From Isoetes taiwanensis (Eukaryota > Streptophyta > Lycopodiopsida > Isoetales > Isoetaceae), in assembly GCA_021234155.1 (NCBI GenBank), contig JAJEKV010000002.1, positions 11,212,725 to 11,276,724 on the forward strand: 64,000 bases of DNA. The letters run 5' to 3'. Of this stretch, positions 1-10,571 are shown in pieces. Position 1 is the stretch's first letter. Each line of letters begins with the position of its first letter. The position numbers and the translations under genes are program-made. The notes beneath the pieces are model-generated. The model was not told the DNA's origin. It worked only from the letters and a program-made list of their open reading frames with translations, and made no database searches.

Positions 1-87
1 ATCTCCTTTCCTTCTTCCTTCCTTCTACGGTTTGGCCCACCCCCACCCTTCTCCTATTGTTATGTCTTGTTTGCAAACTAACACTTT

Positions 88-263
88 GTTGGAGGCCTTG
101 TGCCTAGTTTGAGGCCTAGTGCCTGGTTGGGGCCTTTGTGCCTGGTTGAGGCCGGTGTGCCTTGTTGGGGCCTTTGTGCCTGGTTGAGGCCGGTGTGCCT
201 AGTGGAAGGCTTGGTGCCTAGTTGGAAGCCTTGGTGGCTGGATGGCCTTGGTGGCCTTTTGGT
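88..263. repeat. Minisatellite built on a GCCTGGTTGAGGCC-like unit
   Basis: Degenerate tandem units of roughly 20-25 bp, each containing GTGCCTRGTTG and a GGCC core, run from the first TTGGAGGCC to about base 263. The short frame that stays open across it is a by-product of the repeat and not a gene. Confidence 0.75.
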
Positions 264-589
264 TTGTCTTTTTGTGTATGCAGTGGTTTAGCGTGGGCCG
301 CTTGGAGGAGGGCTTGAGATTGGGCACAAGATGAAGATCAATGGAGAAGACAATTCAAACATGTTTCGTCTTTGGCTATTTCTTTGCTGTAATGTATTTT
401 CTCCCAATAAGGCTAGTCAGCATGAGGGTACAAGATCTATTATGTTTTGGACCTAGCATCGGTTAGTGATCCCATTATTGTCAGGGTTTTTCCTCTAAAA
501 CCCTAAAGGGCTTAGGTTTTTAATCCCGCCATAATGGTTTCACTAGCTTGCTATCTCAGATGTACTTGTTTTTGGTTATCAAGGAGATG

Positions 590-2474
590 CCCGAGATAGC
601 ATTCTTGTCAGCATTCTTGTCCATGGCTATCCGTAGTATTTCTAGAATTTGGATATATTTTCAATTGCATCCGGGTTGTCTCCTTTAATTGGGCTAAGTG
701 TAGTGCTTTATGGGTGGGGAAGGAAGTAGTTCCCAATTTTTATATGAGTATGCCTCGAAGGTTGTTGTACCATCTGCAAAGACAAAGCTTCTAGGAGTCC
801 CCTTTGGTTTAGATATTGACATGAATGAAGCATGGGATGAAATTATCTTAAATTTACAAAGGCAACCGATTTGGTGGAGAGGTTCAAAGTTATCCTTGGC
901 GTGTAGAATTCAAGTAGCTAAGTCAAGATTGAACAATACGATATTTATTTGGTTTCGGTTCTATTGGCTCCAGCTTCTAAGTTTGCGAGATAAAAAAGAT
1001 TGTAAGAGATTTTGTCCGGTGTACCGATCAAGGAGGCAATCGTGAACGTGGGCGTGGAAGAAATGTATGTTGTTTAAACAACAAGGAGGACTTGGTATGT
1101 TGGATCTTTCTTTACAGGGTAAGGTCTTAGCTTCTAAGCTATTGTTCAGTTTGTTGAAAGATGGTTGTGCATCACCAGGTATGAAGTTACTTAAACAATC
1201 AGTAAAGAAGTGTATGGTTTTTCATAAGCGAGGTGTGAGAATTGAACTCCCTTGGGCATTGTTATATCCATTGAAAGCTTCTTCACATGCCTCTCCAGTA
1301 CTGAAGGGCTTGCTTCGGGCCTAGAAGGTAGTCCAGCAGGTGATTACATTTGATTGGGAAGCTTGTCTCCAGGCATCTTCCCCCTTTCTGTGGTTGCCTT
1401 TGTATACTCATGGCCAACTACACTGATATGGTCCATGGGGTATGGGATAAAGCCTGGAAAGGTTGGGGCCCATTGGATAACGATTTCCTTGAAGGATCCG
1501 CCCTTTTGGTGTGTTGGTTATCACTAGGGGTGCTAGTGCGTAACATACACCCAGTTGTAGAATTTATGCATGCGCATTCCCAAGCGAGGTGGAGGAGAGC
1601 AGGTATTATTTCTATTGAACAGTGGTATTTTGGTATTGACATTGCTCCTTGGCAATGGTTTCAGGAGACATATGGGTTGTTGGATAAAGATATCAGTATA
1701 TGGGCTTATGTAGCAAGTGCCCTTCCTCTAATTAAGAAGGTGGGTAACAAGAGATGCTGGAACTTTGTTCAAGGTATTAAAGAAGGCAAGAAGCTAGTAA
1801 GTTCATGCTACAGATTGCTTACCTCCTCAAATACTTTATCACCTTCTCGAAAATGGCACTTACAGACTTTGCCTTCTCAATGGCAATCCATCTGGAACCT
1901 TGTTTGGTCTCAATATAATCCTCCAAAGGTAAATGTTCTACTTTGGCAGGTGATTCATCGCTCTTTGAGAGTTAATGAGATGGTTCATCGCTTTAAGCCG
2001 GGAGTAAGCCCACTTTGCCCAATGTGTGAGCGGTGCATTGAAACATTGGAGCAATCATTTATATTTGTGTGCAGAAATGAGTAGTCTTAGGTCCCCGCCG
2101 CATTCTCTTTTTGGAGTATCTTTGGATAGTCAAGACTTTCTTTTGGGTATTTATCCAAATTAGTGGATCGCTTCTAAAAGGATTGCATTTCACATGGCAA
2201 AGTCTTGGCTAATATGGAGTGTACTAAGGCGAAAGGCTTAAGAAAGGTCTTTTATGATAAGCGTATTTCTTCTCAGGTGGTGCTTCAAGAAATTCGTAAG
2301 AAGTTGTATAATTGCTTTCAGATCTCCAATTGGCCTGATCGTATTAAAATTCCAATATGGAGTGATCATCTAAAAGTGATTGATGCTTCAGGGACATTTC
2401 TTACTTCTGGAAGTACTTTGTAATATTTTGAGTGTATAATATGAAGTAAAACACGTTCTTCAAAAAAAAAAAAA
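590..2474 (+). mobile_element. L1-type LINE, 3' half
   Basis: A non-LTR retrotransposon fragment read on the plus strand. It begins inside the reverse transcriptase, runs through the zf-RVT C-terminal domain and ends in a run of 13 A at 2462-2474, as expected of an L1 3' end. The 5' part (endonuclease and most of the RT) is not seen, so the copy is truncated or rearranged near 300-600. The exact 5' border is not defined. Confidence 0.75.
595..2423 (+). pseudogene. LINE ORF2 protein, RT thumb and zf-RVT region, broken
   Basis: Coding pieces at 710-1045, 1067-1324, 1350-2084 and 2205-2423 are in different frames with stops between them. They line up with the end of a plant L1 ORF2. The first contains the post-RT block (LLGVPFGLDI, then WWRGSKLSLACRIQ), equivalent to the family's K-L-G-I-P and LSLAGR motifs. 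The second contains KQQGGLGMLDL. The third ends with NPPKVNVLLWQVIHRSL and CPMC, a zf-RVT signature. Just upstream, ASGLSP-like residues near 680 are the last part of the RT. The last piece ends at a stop about 40 bases before the poly(A). Clearly dead. Confidence 0.75.
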
Positions 2475-2520
2475 CTTGGCCTTGCTTACTTGGCATGCCA
2501 TGTCACCATTTGGAGTGCCT

Positions 2521-2793
2521 AGATGGCATGCTTGAGCCTAGGTGGCATGCTTGAGCAACCTTGGCATGTTGGAGCCTAGGTGGCATGTTGGAGCCCGTGT
2601 GGCATGTTGGAGCCACCTTGGCATGTTTGAGCCTAGGTGGCATGTTTGAGCCACCTTGGCATGTTGGAGCCCACCTGGCATGTTGGAGTCCACGTGGCAT
2701 GTTTGAGCCACCTTGGCATGTTGGAGCCCACGTGGCATGTTAGAGCCCACGTGGCATGTTTGAGCCACCTTGTCATGTTGGAGCCTAGGTAGC
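2521..2793. repeat. 19-bp minisatellite, about 14 units
   Basis: Tandem units of the form GGCATGTTGGAGCCCACGT, with alternating TTTGAGCC and TTGGAGCC versions and CACGT, CCTTG or TAGGT ends. It starts directly after the LINE poly(A). Because 19 is not a multiple of three and the unit lacks frequent stops, long frames are open on both strands. These are repeat artefacts. Confidence 0.85.
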
Positions 2794-3130
2794 TAGCTGC
2801 TGGTTTCTTGCTGTTGGGTTATGGCTGCATATGATTTAGCTGCATGTGCTTCGTTCACTGGAGCTTATTAGGTTCAGGCTTGGGCTTGATCGAAACTACT
2901 ATTTTCAAAAACCATATGTTGATATTCGTCAGAAAACACATGTTATTTTTTAATAAAAACAAAAACAACACCTAAAAACAATGCATTGATTTTTTTCAAA
3001 AAGCTGTCAATTTTCTATGCATAGATTTTTTAGCCAAAAACTACACGTTGTTTCTAGCATTTTCGGAACAAAACAACAGGTGGGCTTTAAGTGTTGTTTT
3101 TCTTCAAAAAAGACAGTGAAAAACTACACA
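2794..3130. other. No gene seen
   Basis: AT-rich sequence with several AAAAACNACAYGTTG-like short motifs, which look like decayed tandem repeats. No coding or element signature recognised. Confidence 0.5.
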
Positions 3131-3241
3131 TAGAGCGAAATTTAGGGTTAGTGTGCTCCTCTGCCCATATTGTCAGCCACTGCTCACGGATGCCAGCCAA
3201 CAGTTTTGCAAAGTGAGAGCTGACCATAATAGTATGATAGT
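3131..3241 (-). mobile_element. Old LINE RT fragment, part 1 (split by the gypsy element)
   Basis: Read on the minus strand and joined across the gypsy insertion to 14124 onward, this gives RT residues including NYHTIMV, FAKLLAGI and TIWAEE. This is the early RT block of non-LTR elements, related at DNA level to the LINE at 61.05-61.3 kb. The last five bases (3237-3241, ATAGT) are the gypsy target duplication. Confidence 0.7.
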
Positions 3242-5674
3242 TGTTAGCCTAAAACCTGGAACTTTAGTCTAACCTCAAAGGAAGTTTAAACAAAGTGGTT
3301 AGAACCTCCAGATCACTTAGGGTGATCAATCCTTGTCATGTGAAACAAGAAAAGTCATTTTGAGTGCTGGTTTTTTCAAAATCACTAGAGTCCCTGAAAC
3401 TGAAAAAACTGTCAGGGCAAAATCTGACCTTGCAGACACACCTTGTGAGATTTTTGAGATCTTATTGGTGGTATAGATGGTCAACAAGCAGAGGAAACTT
3501 GTGGTGAAAATTTGATTTGATTTGAATGAAAGAAGGTCAAGAAAATCTAGGTCAAAGATGGGTCAAAAAGTTGGCCAGTGCCAAAACAGAGAGCCAAAAT
3601 TTGCAGATGGAGTCTGATAGGGAATTTTGGGTTGGGATCTGTGCAGGCAACTTCAGAATAGCCTCTAGATCACGTGCATAAGGTTTAACTAGCAAAAAGA
3701 TGTTTTAATTTTTCTGTAAGTAGTCAAAGCTTCAAGAAAAAGACAAACTCTGTAACAGTTATGAGAAAAATTCTTTTTATATGTTTTCTCTGGATGTATA
3801 GGCTTCTAGGATTTTTATGAGGATGAAATGCAACTACCTGAAGGGAATATAACTTGGAGTAAATATTTTGGCTTTGTATTTAGTTTTAAGCTTTAACAAA
3901 CAATGCAAGGTTATAAAGGATGAATGAATAATGATGACAATAATTTTCCAGGCAAAGACTATGTATTATAGCAAGATGATACCGAAAAATCTAATAGTAT
4001 CAAAAGGTATTACCAAAATAATGGTGCTTGAGAGCAAATTCCAGGGCTGTCTGAGCCTCTAGAAAGCCTCAAACTACCAATGAAGCACAATGAAGTGATT
4101 ATCAGAGTTGCAATTGAAGTGTTTTGATGTCGAACAAGTCACGCCATGTCAGATTCTTCAGTTTCGAACAGAATAGAGCAAAATTTGAGCAGAGTAGAGC
4201 AAGATAATATCAAGAAATAGTGCGCCAAAATCACAGAGGTATATCTCTGAGGGACGTATTGATTTGATCTGTATTGCTGGCTTAAGAACCGTTCTTCCCA
4301 CAAACTAGCTCGGCCGAGTGATGTAAGGCCAAATTTGAGCAATTTCTCTCGGATCAAGTGCCACAGAGGATCCCCAAGGTCTCGGAAAAGGTTCAGGAGA
4401 TAATTTCGGGTGAAAATTGGCGGGCTTCAATCAAATTTAGGCACGAATTGGCCGGATTTAGCAGTCTCCCCTATTTTTTAGGGTTCGTCGAAAAATTCTA
4501 AAGGGTTATATATCCCACAGGCCGAAAAGGTTTTGGCGACTCCTGTATATAAGGAATAACGTTGACCGGTCTAATAAGATTGCGTGCCACGCAGAGGGGA
4601 CAACTAGCGTGCACCGGCCCCGCCGGCACGCCACGTGGAAATGGGAATGAAAATTGGGGGTGATGTGGAAACGATGTAGAGGTGATGTGGAAATAGATAG
4701 GGTAGATAGGCTAGAATAGGTTTTTTATTTTCTATGGCACGCATCCCAAGAATCCAAATTTGAAGGCCTCTACAAGGGTTTTTTCAAAATTTAAAAAAGC
4801 CAAATTAGCTCTTTTTTGCCAAGCTTTCCATCTAGAGAAATTTTAGGTTGAGCTGAAACACTTCAATTTTTTGCCCTTTTGACCCATGGTCAATGAATAC
4901 TGCAACTTGGAGATGGTGAAAAAATCATGGGAAAAAGATGGGGAAAAGGTGCAAATAGGCTATAATAGGGTTTACGAAGATGAAATGAGGGTGAAAATAG
5001 AGTTTTCTTGCCCTTTTTGGTTTTCAAGATCATTATGGGGCAATTCTCAAATGAAGGTAGAAAAGGACTCAAAGGTGGAAAAAATGGTGAAAGAAAGGTT
5101 TTTGAAGGCTCTTGGGATATAAAAAGGTGTATATAAGATGAATGGAATGAGGAAAAGATGGGTACCTCTGTAGCACTTGATTTCATCTCATATTGTTTCT
5201 AAAGCTCAAATCATACCTCATAGTGAAAATAAGTTTGCTCACAACCTAAGGGTCTTCCAAACTTCTGTAAGGGTCTTCCAAACTTCAAGGCTAGAATAAG
5301 AGCAAATTTCACTTCCAAGATGGCATTCTCATGTGTGTGACCTCAAAACTACTAATGCAACTCAAGTAAGCTTCATAAGGTTGAACTTTGGTAAAATGCC
5401 TTGTGGCTCCTTGATAAACGTGCTATAGCCTTTGCCTGGTCTTCAAATCAAAGGGAAAATGTTAAACAAATGGGAATGTGTCTAGAAAGGTGCTTTACCT
5501 CAAGGAAAAGACTAGGCTATAAAATGAGATCCCCAATGCCTTCCAATCTTGGGCAAATGTCTTCCAAACTCTAATGGGATCACAATAGCCTGGAACTTTT
5601 CCTTAGAGGAAATATAAATGAAACAAAAGGTTTGATACATAGATGCTGGTCCATGTTGCCAAACATGGGCAACA
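3242..5674 (-). repeat. 3' LTR of the Tat-like gypsy
   Basis: 2433 bp, beginning TGTTAGCC and ending GGGCAACA on the plus strand. Against the right-hand LTR it differs mainly by indels, for example ATTC missing near 4220 and a 30-bp piece missing near 5060. Just inside the element the minus strand reads GAGGAGA, a short candidate polypurine tract at 5675-5681. ORFs within the LTR have no recognisable product. Confidence 0.92.
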
Positions 5675-6300
5675 TCTCCTCAAAGGAAAGAATAGGCTGG
5701 TCCCCTCAGCCTAACAGATGTAAACTTAGACTGAGGATCTTCAGATAATGCAAAAATTTACTGGTGCGGTGTGACTGAATGATGTAGAATGATGAAAGAG
5801 AGTGGTATGAGTATGAGATGAACTCTGCTATGGTGGAAATGTGGTGCGAGCATTGAGGGAATGAAAATAAAAGAATAGAAGGCTGAAATGGTAGGTAAGG
5901 CAACTTATAGGTGGATGGAAATCTGAGGAGAAAAGAATGAACCCGCATATGACAAAGAAAATCAAAGTTAGCATGAGTGCCAAGCAAGATATGGAAAATT
6001 ATATATGGATAGCACTCTAGAACTCCAATGAAGAAGCAAGGTCTCATGAAGAATAAGCCAGTTTACAAGGCAGATGAAATGTGTTGACAAATGGCCCTGT
6101 CATGACAACATAGAACTCATTAGTAGGTAATAATCAAAGTCTTATCCCCTGTGGCCACATCCCTGCAGCTAAACAGAAACAAACACTATTAAACCTCAAA
6201 AGAAATATGCAAATCAAAAGAAATTTTAAAAACTCAACTTTGAAGCTATAAACTAACCTATTCTAAGCTAGAACAAATGTCTATATAGAAATGAATAGGC
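5675..6300 (-). other. 3' untranslated part of the gypsy element
   Basis: Between the integrase stop and the 3' LTR. A 113-codon minus-strand frame (5706-6047) shows no known domain and is probably chance. Nothing else seen. Confidence 0.5.
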
Positions 6301-7578
6301 TTAAGCAGGCATGCTGAGGCCAATATCTTTTAAGGGGTTTGGCAACTCTAAACCTGTACCAAGATCTGTCAATCTATAAGATGAGCAGCCAGCCTCTCCT
6401 AAAATCTGATAGGGGCCCTCCCAGGGGTTTTCAAACTTGGAAAGCTTTCCTTCATCTGCAACATTCCACTTCAAAACTAATTCCATAGGTGCAAACTTAT
6501 CTTGTAGTTTGTGAGCAGCCTTGAAAGCTGCTGCACTCTTAGCCTTCTTCAGCAAATTGTAATTCTCTGCAACAAATCTTTCTTCATCCAATTTTAACAG
6601 ATTTTCATACCTGTGCTTCAAGGCTTCAGAAAACTCCAACTCAAGCTTGAGTGCCATCCTTAAAGAGGGTATCTCTAACTCGACTGGAATGACAGCCTCT
6701 ACTCCATATACTAAACTGAAAGGTGAGGCATTAGTAGCTGCTTTAGAGGTAATTCTATGAGCCCAAAGAGCATCATATAATTTCAAGTGCCAATCCCTTT
6801 GGTTTTGGCAAACTGTTTTCTGCAAAATACCCTTAAGCACTTTGTTAGTAGACTCAGCTTGGCCATTTCCTTGAGGATAATAGGCTGAGCTTTTCACATG
6901 CTTGATCTTGAGGCTTGAAACAAGAAAATTAATCACCTCATTAATAAAAGTAGAGCCTCTATCAGTCAAAATTTTAAAGGGAATGCCAAACCTGGAGCAA
7001 ATATTCTCATGCAAAAATCTAGCAGTAGTATGGGCATTTGCTTTCCTTAAGGGTGCTGCTTCTGACCACTTAGTGAACAGGTCTGTAGCTACAACAATGT
7101 ATTCATGCTGGGCTGAGGATGGAGGATTGATAGGACCAACATAGTCCAATCCCCAAACTTGAAATGGACCAGGGGAGACAATTCCTGTAAGAGGAGCAGG
7201 GTGCAAGATTCTTTTGCCAAAGATCTGGCATTGATGACAAGTCTTTATAACATCATAACAATCTTTAAATAAATGAGGCCAAAAGTAACCAGACCTCAAT
7301 ATCTTCTTGGCAGTTGTGTCTGCTGCAAAATGACCACCACAAACACCTTTGTGATTTTCAGCAAGTACCAGGGCAGCTTCATCTTCATCAACACATCTTA
7401 AGAGTACACCATCCCTGTTTACCTTGCACAAAATGTCACCAACCAAGGAGTAAGTCAAACATTTTAAACTTGTAAGCTTGGCTTTTTGAAAATTCAGAAG
7501 GTATCTCTTGATACTGAAGGAACCTCCTAATAGGTTGTTGCCAACCTTGAGCTTGTATAGCTGACAAGTCCTGCTCAT
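6301..7578 (-). CDS. Integrase of the Tat-like gypsy
   Basis: A 425-codon frame. It starts out of frame with the preceding RNase H segment, so the first 35 or so residues are probably spurious and the true protein joins near 7480. The HHCC zinc-binding module is H76, H83, C114, C117. The catalytic core is D145 (GLDYVGPI), D206 (LTDRGSTF) and E242 (GQAESTNK), with the classical D-35-E spacing. A GPY/F module (WEGPYQIL) lies near residue 390. The product would insert element cDNA into the chromosome. It has no chromodomain, as expected for the non-chromovirus branch. All catalytic residues are kept; only the link to the upstream pol frame is broken. Confidence 0.9.
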   Translation of the reverse strand: MSRTCQLYKLKVGNNLLGGSFSIKRYLLNFQKAKLTSLKCLTYSLVGDILCKVNRDGVLLRCVDEDEAALVLAENHKGVCGGHFAADTTAKKILRSGYFWPHLFKDCYDVIKTCHQCQIFGKRILHPAPLTGIVSPGPFQVWGLDYVGPINPPSSAQHEYIVVATDLFTKWSEAAPLRKANAHTTARFLHENICSRFGIPFKILTDRGSTFINEVINFLVSSLKIKHVKSSAYYPQGNGQAESTNKVLKGILQKTVCQNQRDWHLKLYDALWAHRITSKAATNASPFSLVYGVEAVIPVELEIPSLRMALKLELEFSEALKHRYENLLKLDEERFVAENYNLLKKAKSAAAFKAAHKLQDKFAPMELVLKWNVADEGKLSKFENPWEGPYQILGEAGCSSYRLTDLGTGLELPNPLKDIGLSMPA

Positions 7579-9023
7579 TTACAACAAGGTTAGTCATTTC
7601 TTCTTCTTGTACAACATCCTCATGTTCAAAGTAGGCAGCAGGTAAGTATAAACTCGGATTGTTCAATACATGAATGACCTTTACCTTTAAATCATAAGAT
7701 TGGAGCCTACAAGCCCATCTATGAAGCTTGGGTTTTTCTAATTTCTTACCATACAAAAAGGCATGGGGTTTCTGCTTTGCATGTAGATAGTGGCTTGGGA
7801 TTTTTGTAGAAGATGTCCCTGTCTTTCTATCAAAAAGATGAGAGCAGCAGCACTCCTTTCTACCTTAGCATACTTCTCTTCAGTTTGAGACCATTGTTTG
7901 CTTGCAAAAGCAATGGGGTGCCTATCCTGCAAAATGGCAACTCCAGCAGCTTTTTTAGTAATGGTTATATAAACTTTAAATGGTAATGAAAGGTTTGGAG
8001 TTTTTAAAAGTGTAGAATGGCAAATAGCTTCTATGATATGCAAAAAAGCCTTTTCACACTCATCAGTCCAAACAACAGGCCTATATTTACTTTCTCTTTT
8101 ACTAACTTGGCCTATTCTAGTCAATTTAGAGATGGGACTAATAAGGTGAGAGAAATTAGGCACATACACCCTTAAGAAAGAAGTCATTTTCATAAATCCC
8201 TTGACCTCTTTAATTGTCCTGGGTGTTTGAAGCTTTTTTAGAGCTATGATCTTCTCTTCAGCTACTTGAAGGCCTTGAGCAGAAACCTCATGACCTAAAA
8301 GCTGGCCTTTGGATGCCAAAAAGATGCACTTCTTTGGATTTAGATTAACTCCAGTCTGTCTGCACAATGTAAATATCCTTGTTAGCTCTGAAATATGAAC
8401 ATTTGTATCAGTACCTAGGCATAAATCATCAAGATAGACCCTGAATTGCTCAGGAGTCATGCTTGCAAAGACAGTATCCATAGCTCTCTGAAATGTAGCA
8501 GGGGCATTCATTAATCCAAAAGGCATCCTTTTCATTGCATAAGTTCCCCATGGAGTAATGAAGGATGTCTTTGGCTGATCCTCCTTTTTGATGCTAATCT
8601 GATTAAAACTAGAGAAACCATCCAAAAATGAGTACATAGACTTGCCTACCAATCGAGATAAAGAATTTCTTCCAAAAAAGGCAAAAGGGTAACAATCTTT
8701 AATAGTAGCTTTATTTAGATCTCTATAATCCACACATATTCTTAGAGAACCATTCTTTTTAGAACTGAACAATACAAGAAACCCAAGAAGGGTTCACAAT
8801 GTCAACTATCAAACCCGACTCTCCTGATTTTGAATAATTCCCGCTTGATAAGATCTAAAAGTGAGGAATTAATCCTTCTCAATCTCGCATAATAAAGTTT
8901 AGTATCTTCACGAACTTTTATCTCAAACTCACAAATGCTTCTATCAACCCCTTTCAACTCAATATTCCCATGCAAAAACATCCACCCAATCTTCAAAGTA
9001 CTTAACCATTTTACCTTTTGCAT
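7436..9023 (-). pseudogene. Reverse transcriptase with decayed native RNase H
   Basis: Three overlapping frames (8802-9023, 7738-8772, 7436-7756) make up RT plus the gypsy RNase H. In the 345-codon piece, RT keeps D51 (SFLDGFSSF) and the YLDD box at D115-D116 (FRVYLDDLC), preceded by MPFGLMNAPATF. The following native RNase H is recognisable (IAFASKQWSQTEEKYAKVER), but its first catalytic D is replaced (ITITKKA where TDAS is usual) and the TDH block reads MQSRNPM. Only the E of VERSAAA remains. Loss of this domain is typical of elements that have acquired a second RNase H. Frame breaks near 8790 and 7480 interrupt it. Confidence 0.85.
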
Positions 9024-9029
9024 TCCTCT

Positions 9030-9926
9030 TCATATAGATCTCCCATTTGCAAAGTTCGACATACCTCCCTTATGCACTTCAAGCTCTTTGTGTGATTCCT
9101 CTTGTGCTAGGTTGATGGTCAAGATAGGATGAAATTGAGAGAGCTCATCTTCATCTAGAACATCTTCCTTGATAGCTCCCTCAGATAGATACTCTAAGAG
9201 TGTCTTCCTGCACAAAGAATCAGCCTCAAAGTTTTTGGACCTTGGAATATGATAAATCTCCCAATGATAAAAAAAAGTTAGCAATTCTCGAGCTTGTGTG
9301 TTCAGATCCTCCATATCTTGATGCTTTGTTTGGTATTCTCCCAAAATCTGTTTGCAAACGAGTTGTGAGTCTCCATAGATAACAATATAGGAAATATTCA
9401 TGAACCTTGCTTCCTGTAGGCCTGCAATGAGGGCCCTATACTCTGCTGCATTAGAAGAAATATTAGGATGAATTCTCCCTATTTTAGTCATCAGTTTAAG
9501 ATCTGCATCCTTCAGAATAGCAGCAGAAGAAGCAATCCCTAATTTTTTAGACATACCTCCATCAAACCAAAGGTAGGCCTTGTTTTCTTTTGGATCAGAG
9601 AACTCTACATGAGCAAAGTTGATAACGTCTTCACTCATATCAACATCTAGACCTAAACTGTAAACTCCTAGCTCCTCTTCCTGCAATATATCCACATCTA
9701 TGAACCTAATATTAGCAGAGGGTTCAGTTTTGTTTACCAATTTAATGGAAGTTGCTCCATTTGAAATAGTGCAAATGCCTTCAGACCATATAGGCCTAGC
9801 ATCTACTGTTTTCATCCACCTTCTTCCCAATAATAAATCATAGATGTTAGCATGGTTAACATTCTCAAAATCAACAACCACAAATGTAGCTAAAACAATG
9901 ATTCCTCCCCAGATTAATGCACACAT
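9030..9926 (-). CDS. Protease C-terminus plus archaeal-type RNase H (aRNH)
   Basis: A 298-codon frame. Residues about 12-40 finish the protease (VVVDFENVNH, then YDLLLGRRWM). Residues about 117-240 form an archaeal-like RNase HI with all four catalytic acids: D122 (WFDGGMS), E162 (NAAEYRAL), D186 (IYGDSQLV) and D236 (FEADSL). It would degrade the RNA strand of RNA:DNA hybrids during reverse transcription, replacing the decayed native domain downstream. In Ogre/Retand-like elements I would expect this domain after RT and the native RNase H, just before integrase; here it lies before RT. The C-terminal 50 residues are acidic and unassigned. Confidence 0.85.
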   Translation of the reverse strand: MCALIWGGIIVLATFVVVDFENVNHANIYDLLLGRRWMKTVDARPIWSEGICTISNGATSIKLVNKTEPSANIRFIDVDILQEEELGVYSLGLDVDMSEDVINFAHVEFSDPKENKAYLWFDGGMSKKLGIASSAAILKDADLKLMTKIGRIHPNISSNAAEYRALIAGLQEARFMNISYIVIYGDSQLVCKQILGEYQTKHQDMEDLNTQARELLTFFYHWEIYHIPRSKNFEADSLCRKTLLEYLSEGAIKEDVLDEDELSQFHPILTINLAQEESHKELEVHKGGMSNFANGRSI

Positions 9927-10062
9927 TCCTCACCACTCCCTTTGGTACTACCTTAGCATTGAAAAGGATTTTTAGAACAATAGAAGTATTGTCTTCTACC
10001 TTGAGATTCAAGATTTTCATAACATGATAAGGCATGACATTTAGAGAAGAACCTCCATCCAA
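9927..10062 (-). pseudogene. Aspartic protease N-terminal part
   Basis: The frame at 9871-10062 contains DGGSSLNVMP, the DG-S/T active-site loop of retroelement aspartic proteases, followed by VVPKGVVRNV. It then changes frame into the ORF at 9926. An in-frame TAG lies just upstream at 10075-10077, so the gag-protease junction is broken or was bridged by a frameshift. Confidence 0.7.
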
Positions 10063-10571
10063 AGAAGACCTTATCTAAATGGGAAGTACCTATAGTAGCA
10101 CTACAAGTAAAAGCACCGGATCTTCAATTGTGTGTTTCGGGTAAGGCTACAGAAATGTTGTTGCAAGTCTCGCAGCAATTTCTTTAACATTTTGGGTATT
10201 CTTGATAAACTTTTCCCTCGTATGATGGTGCAATCCTCAATAGAGTTAGTAAGTCTACAAAGAACCTTGGAGTTTTTCATAAGCAATTCAAATTCATCAA
10301 GCTCGTAATCTTTCGCTTATACCTTTGAGCGGGGGAGGAGCTATATTCGGGATTTGGCTGAAATGTTACCTTAGGAGTCAGAATTGGTGGAATGTAACTT
10401 GCAGAGGTACCGAATGGAGCCTAGCACGTGTTTGCACAACCATAACATCTTGTTCTTCTTGCTCTTTTCCGCATGTGTCTCAATAAAACTAACATTTGAC
10501 ACTGCTTACCTTTTTCTTGCTTTGCAAGGTAATTCTTGACACCGCAAAACTTCTCCTCATGACCTATCTCT
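10063..10571 (-). other. gag-protease linker, degenerate
   Basis: No long frame. A short one at 10101-10286 contains basic residues but no domain I can name. Expected to encode the end of gag and start of pol in an intact element. Confidence 0.4.

Noticed and set aside
2503-2768. Overlapping 60-76 codon frames with repeated MPRGLQHAK-type residues
   Set aside because: Products of the 19-bp minisatellite read in several frames.
4886-5186. Open frames on both strands inside the left LTR
   Set aside because: They lie in LTR sequence, are altered by indels in the other LTR and have no domain.
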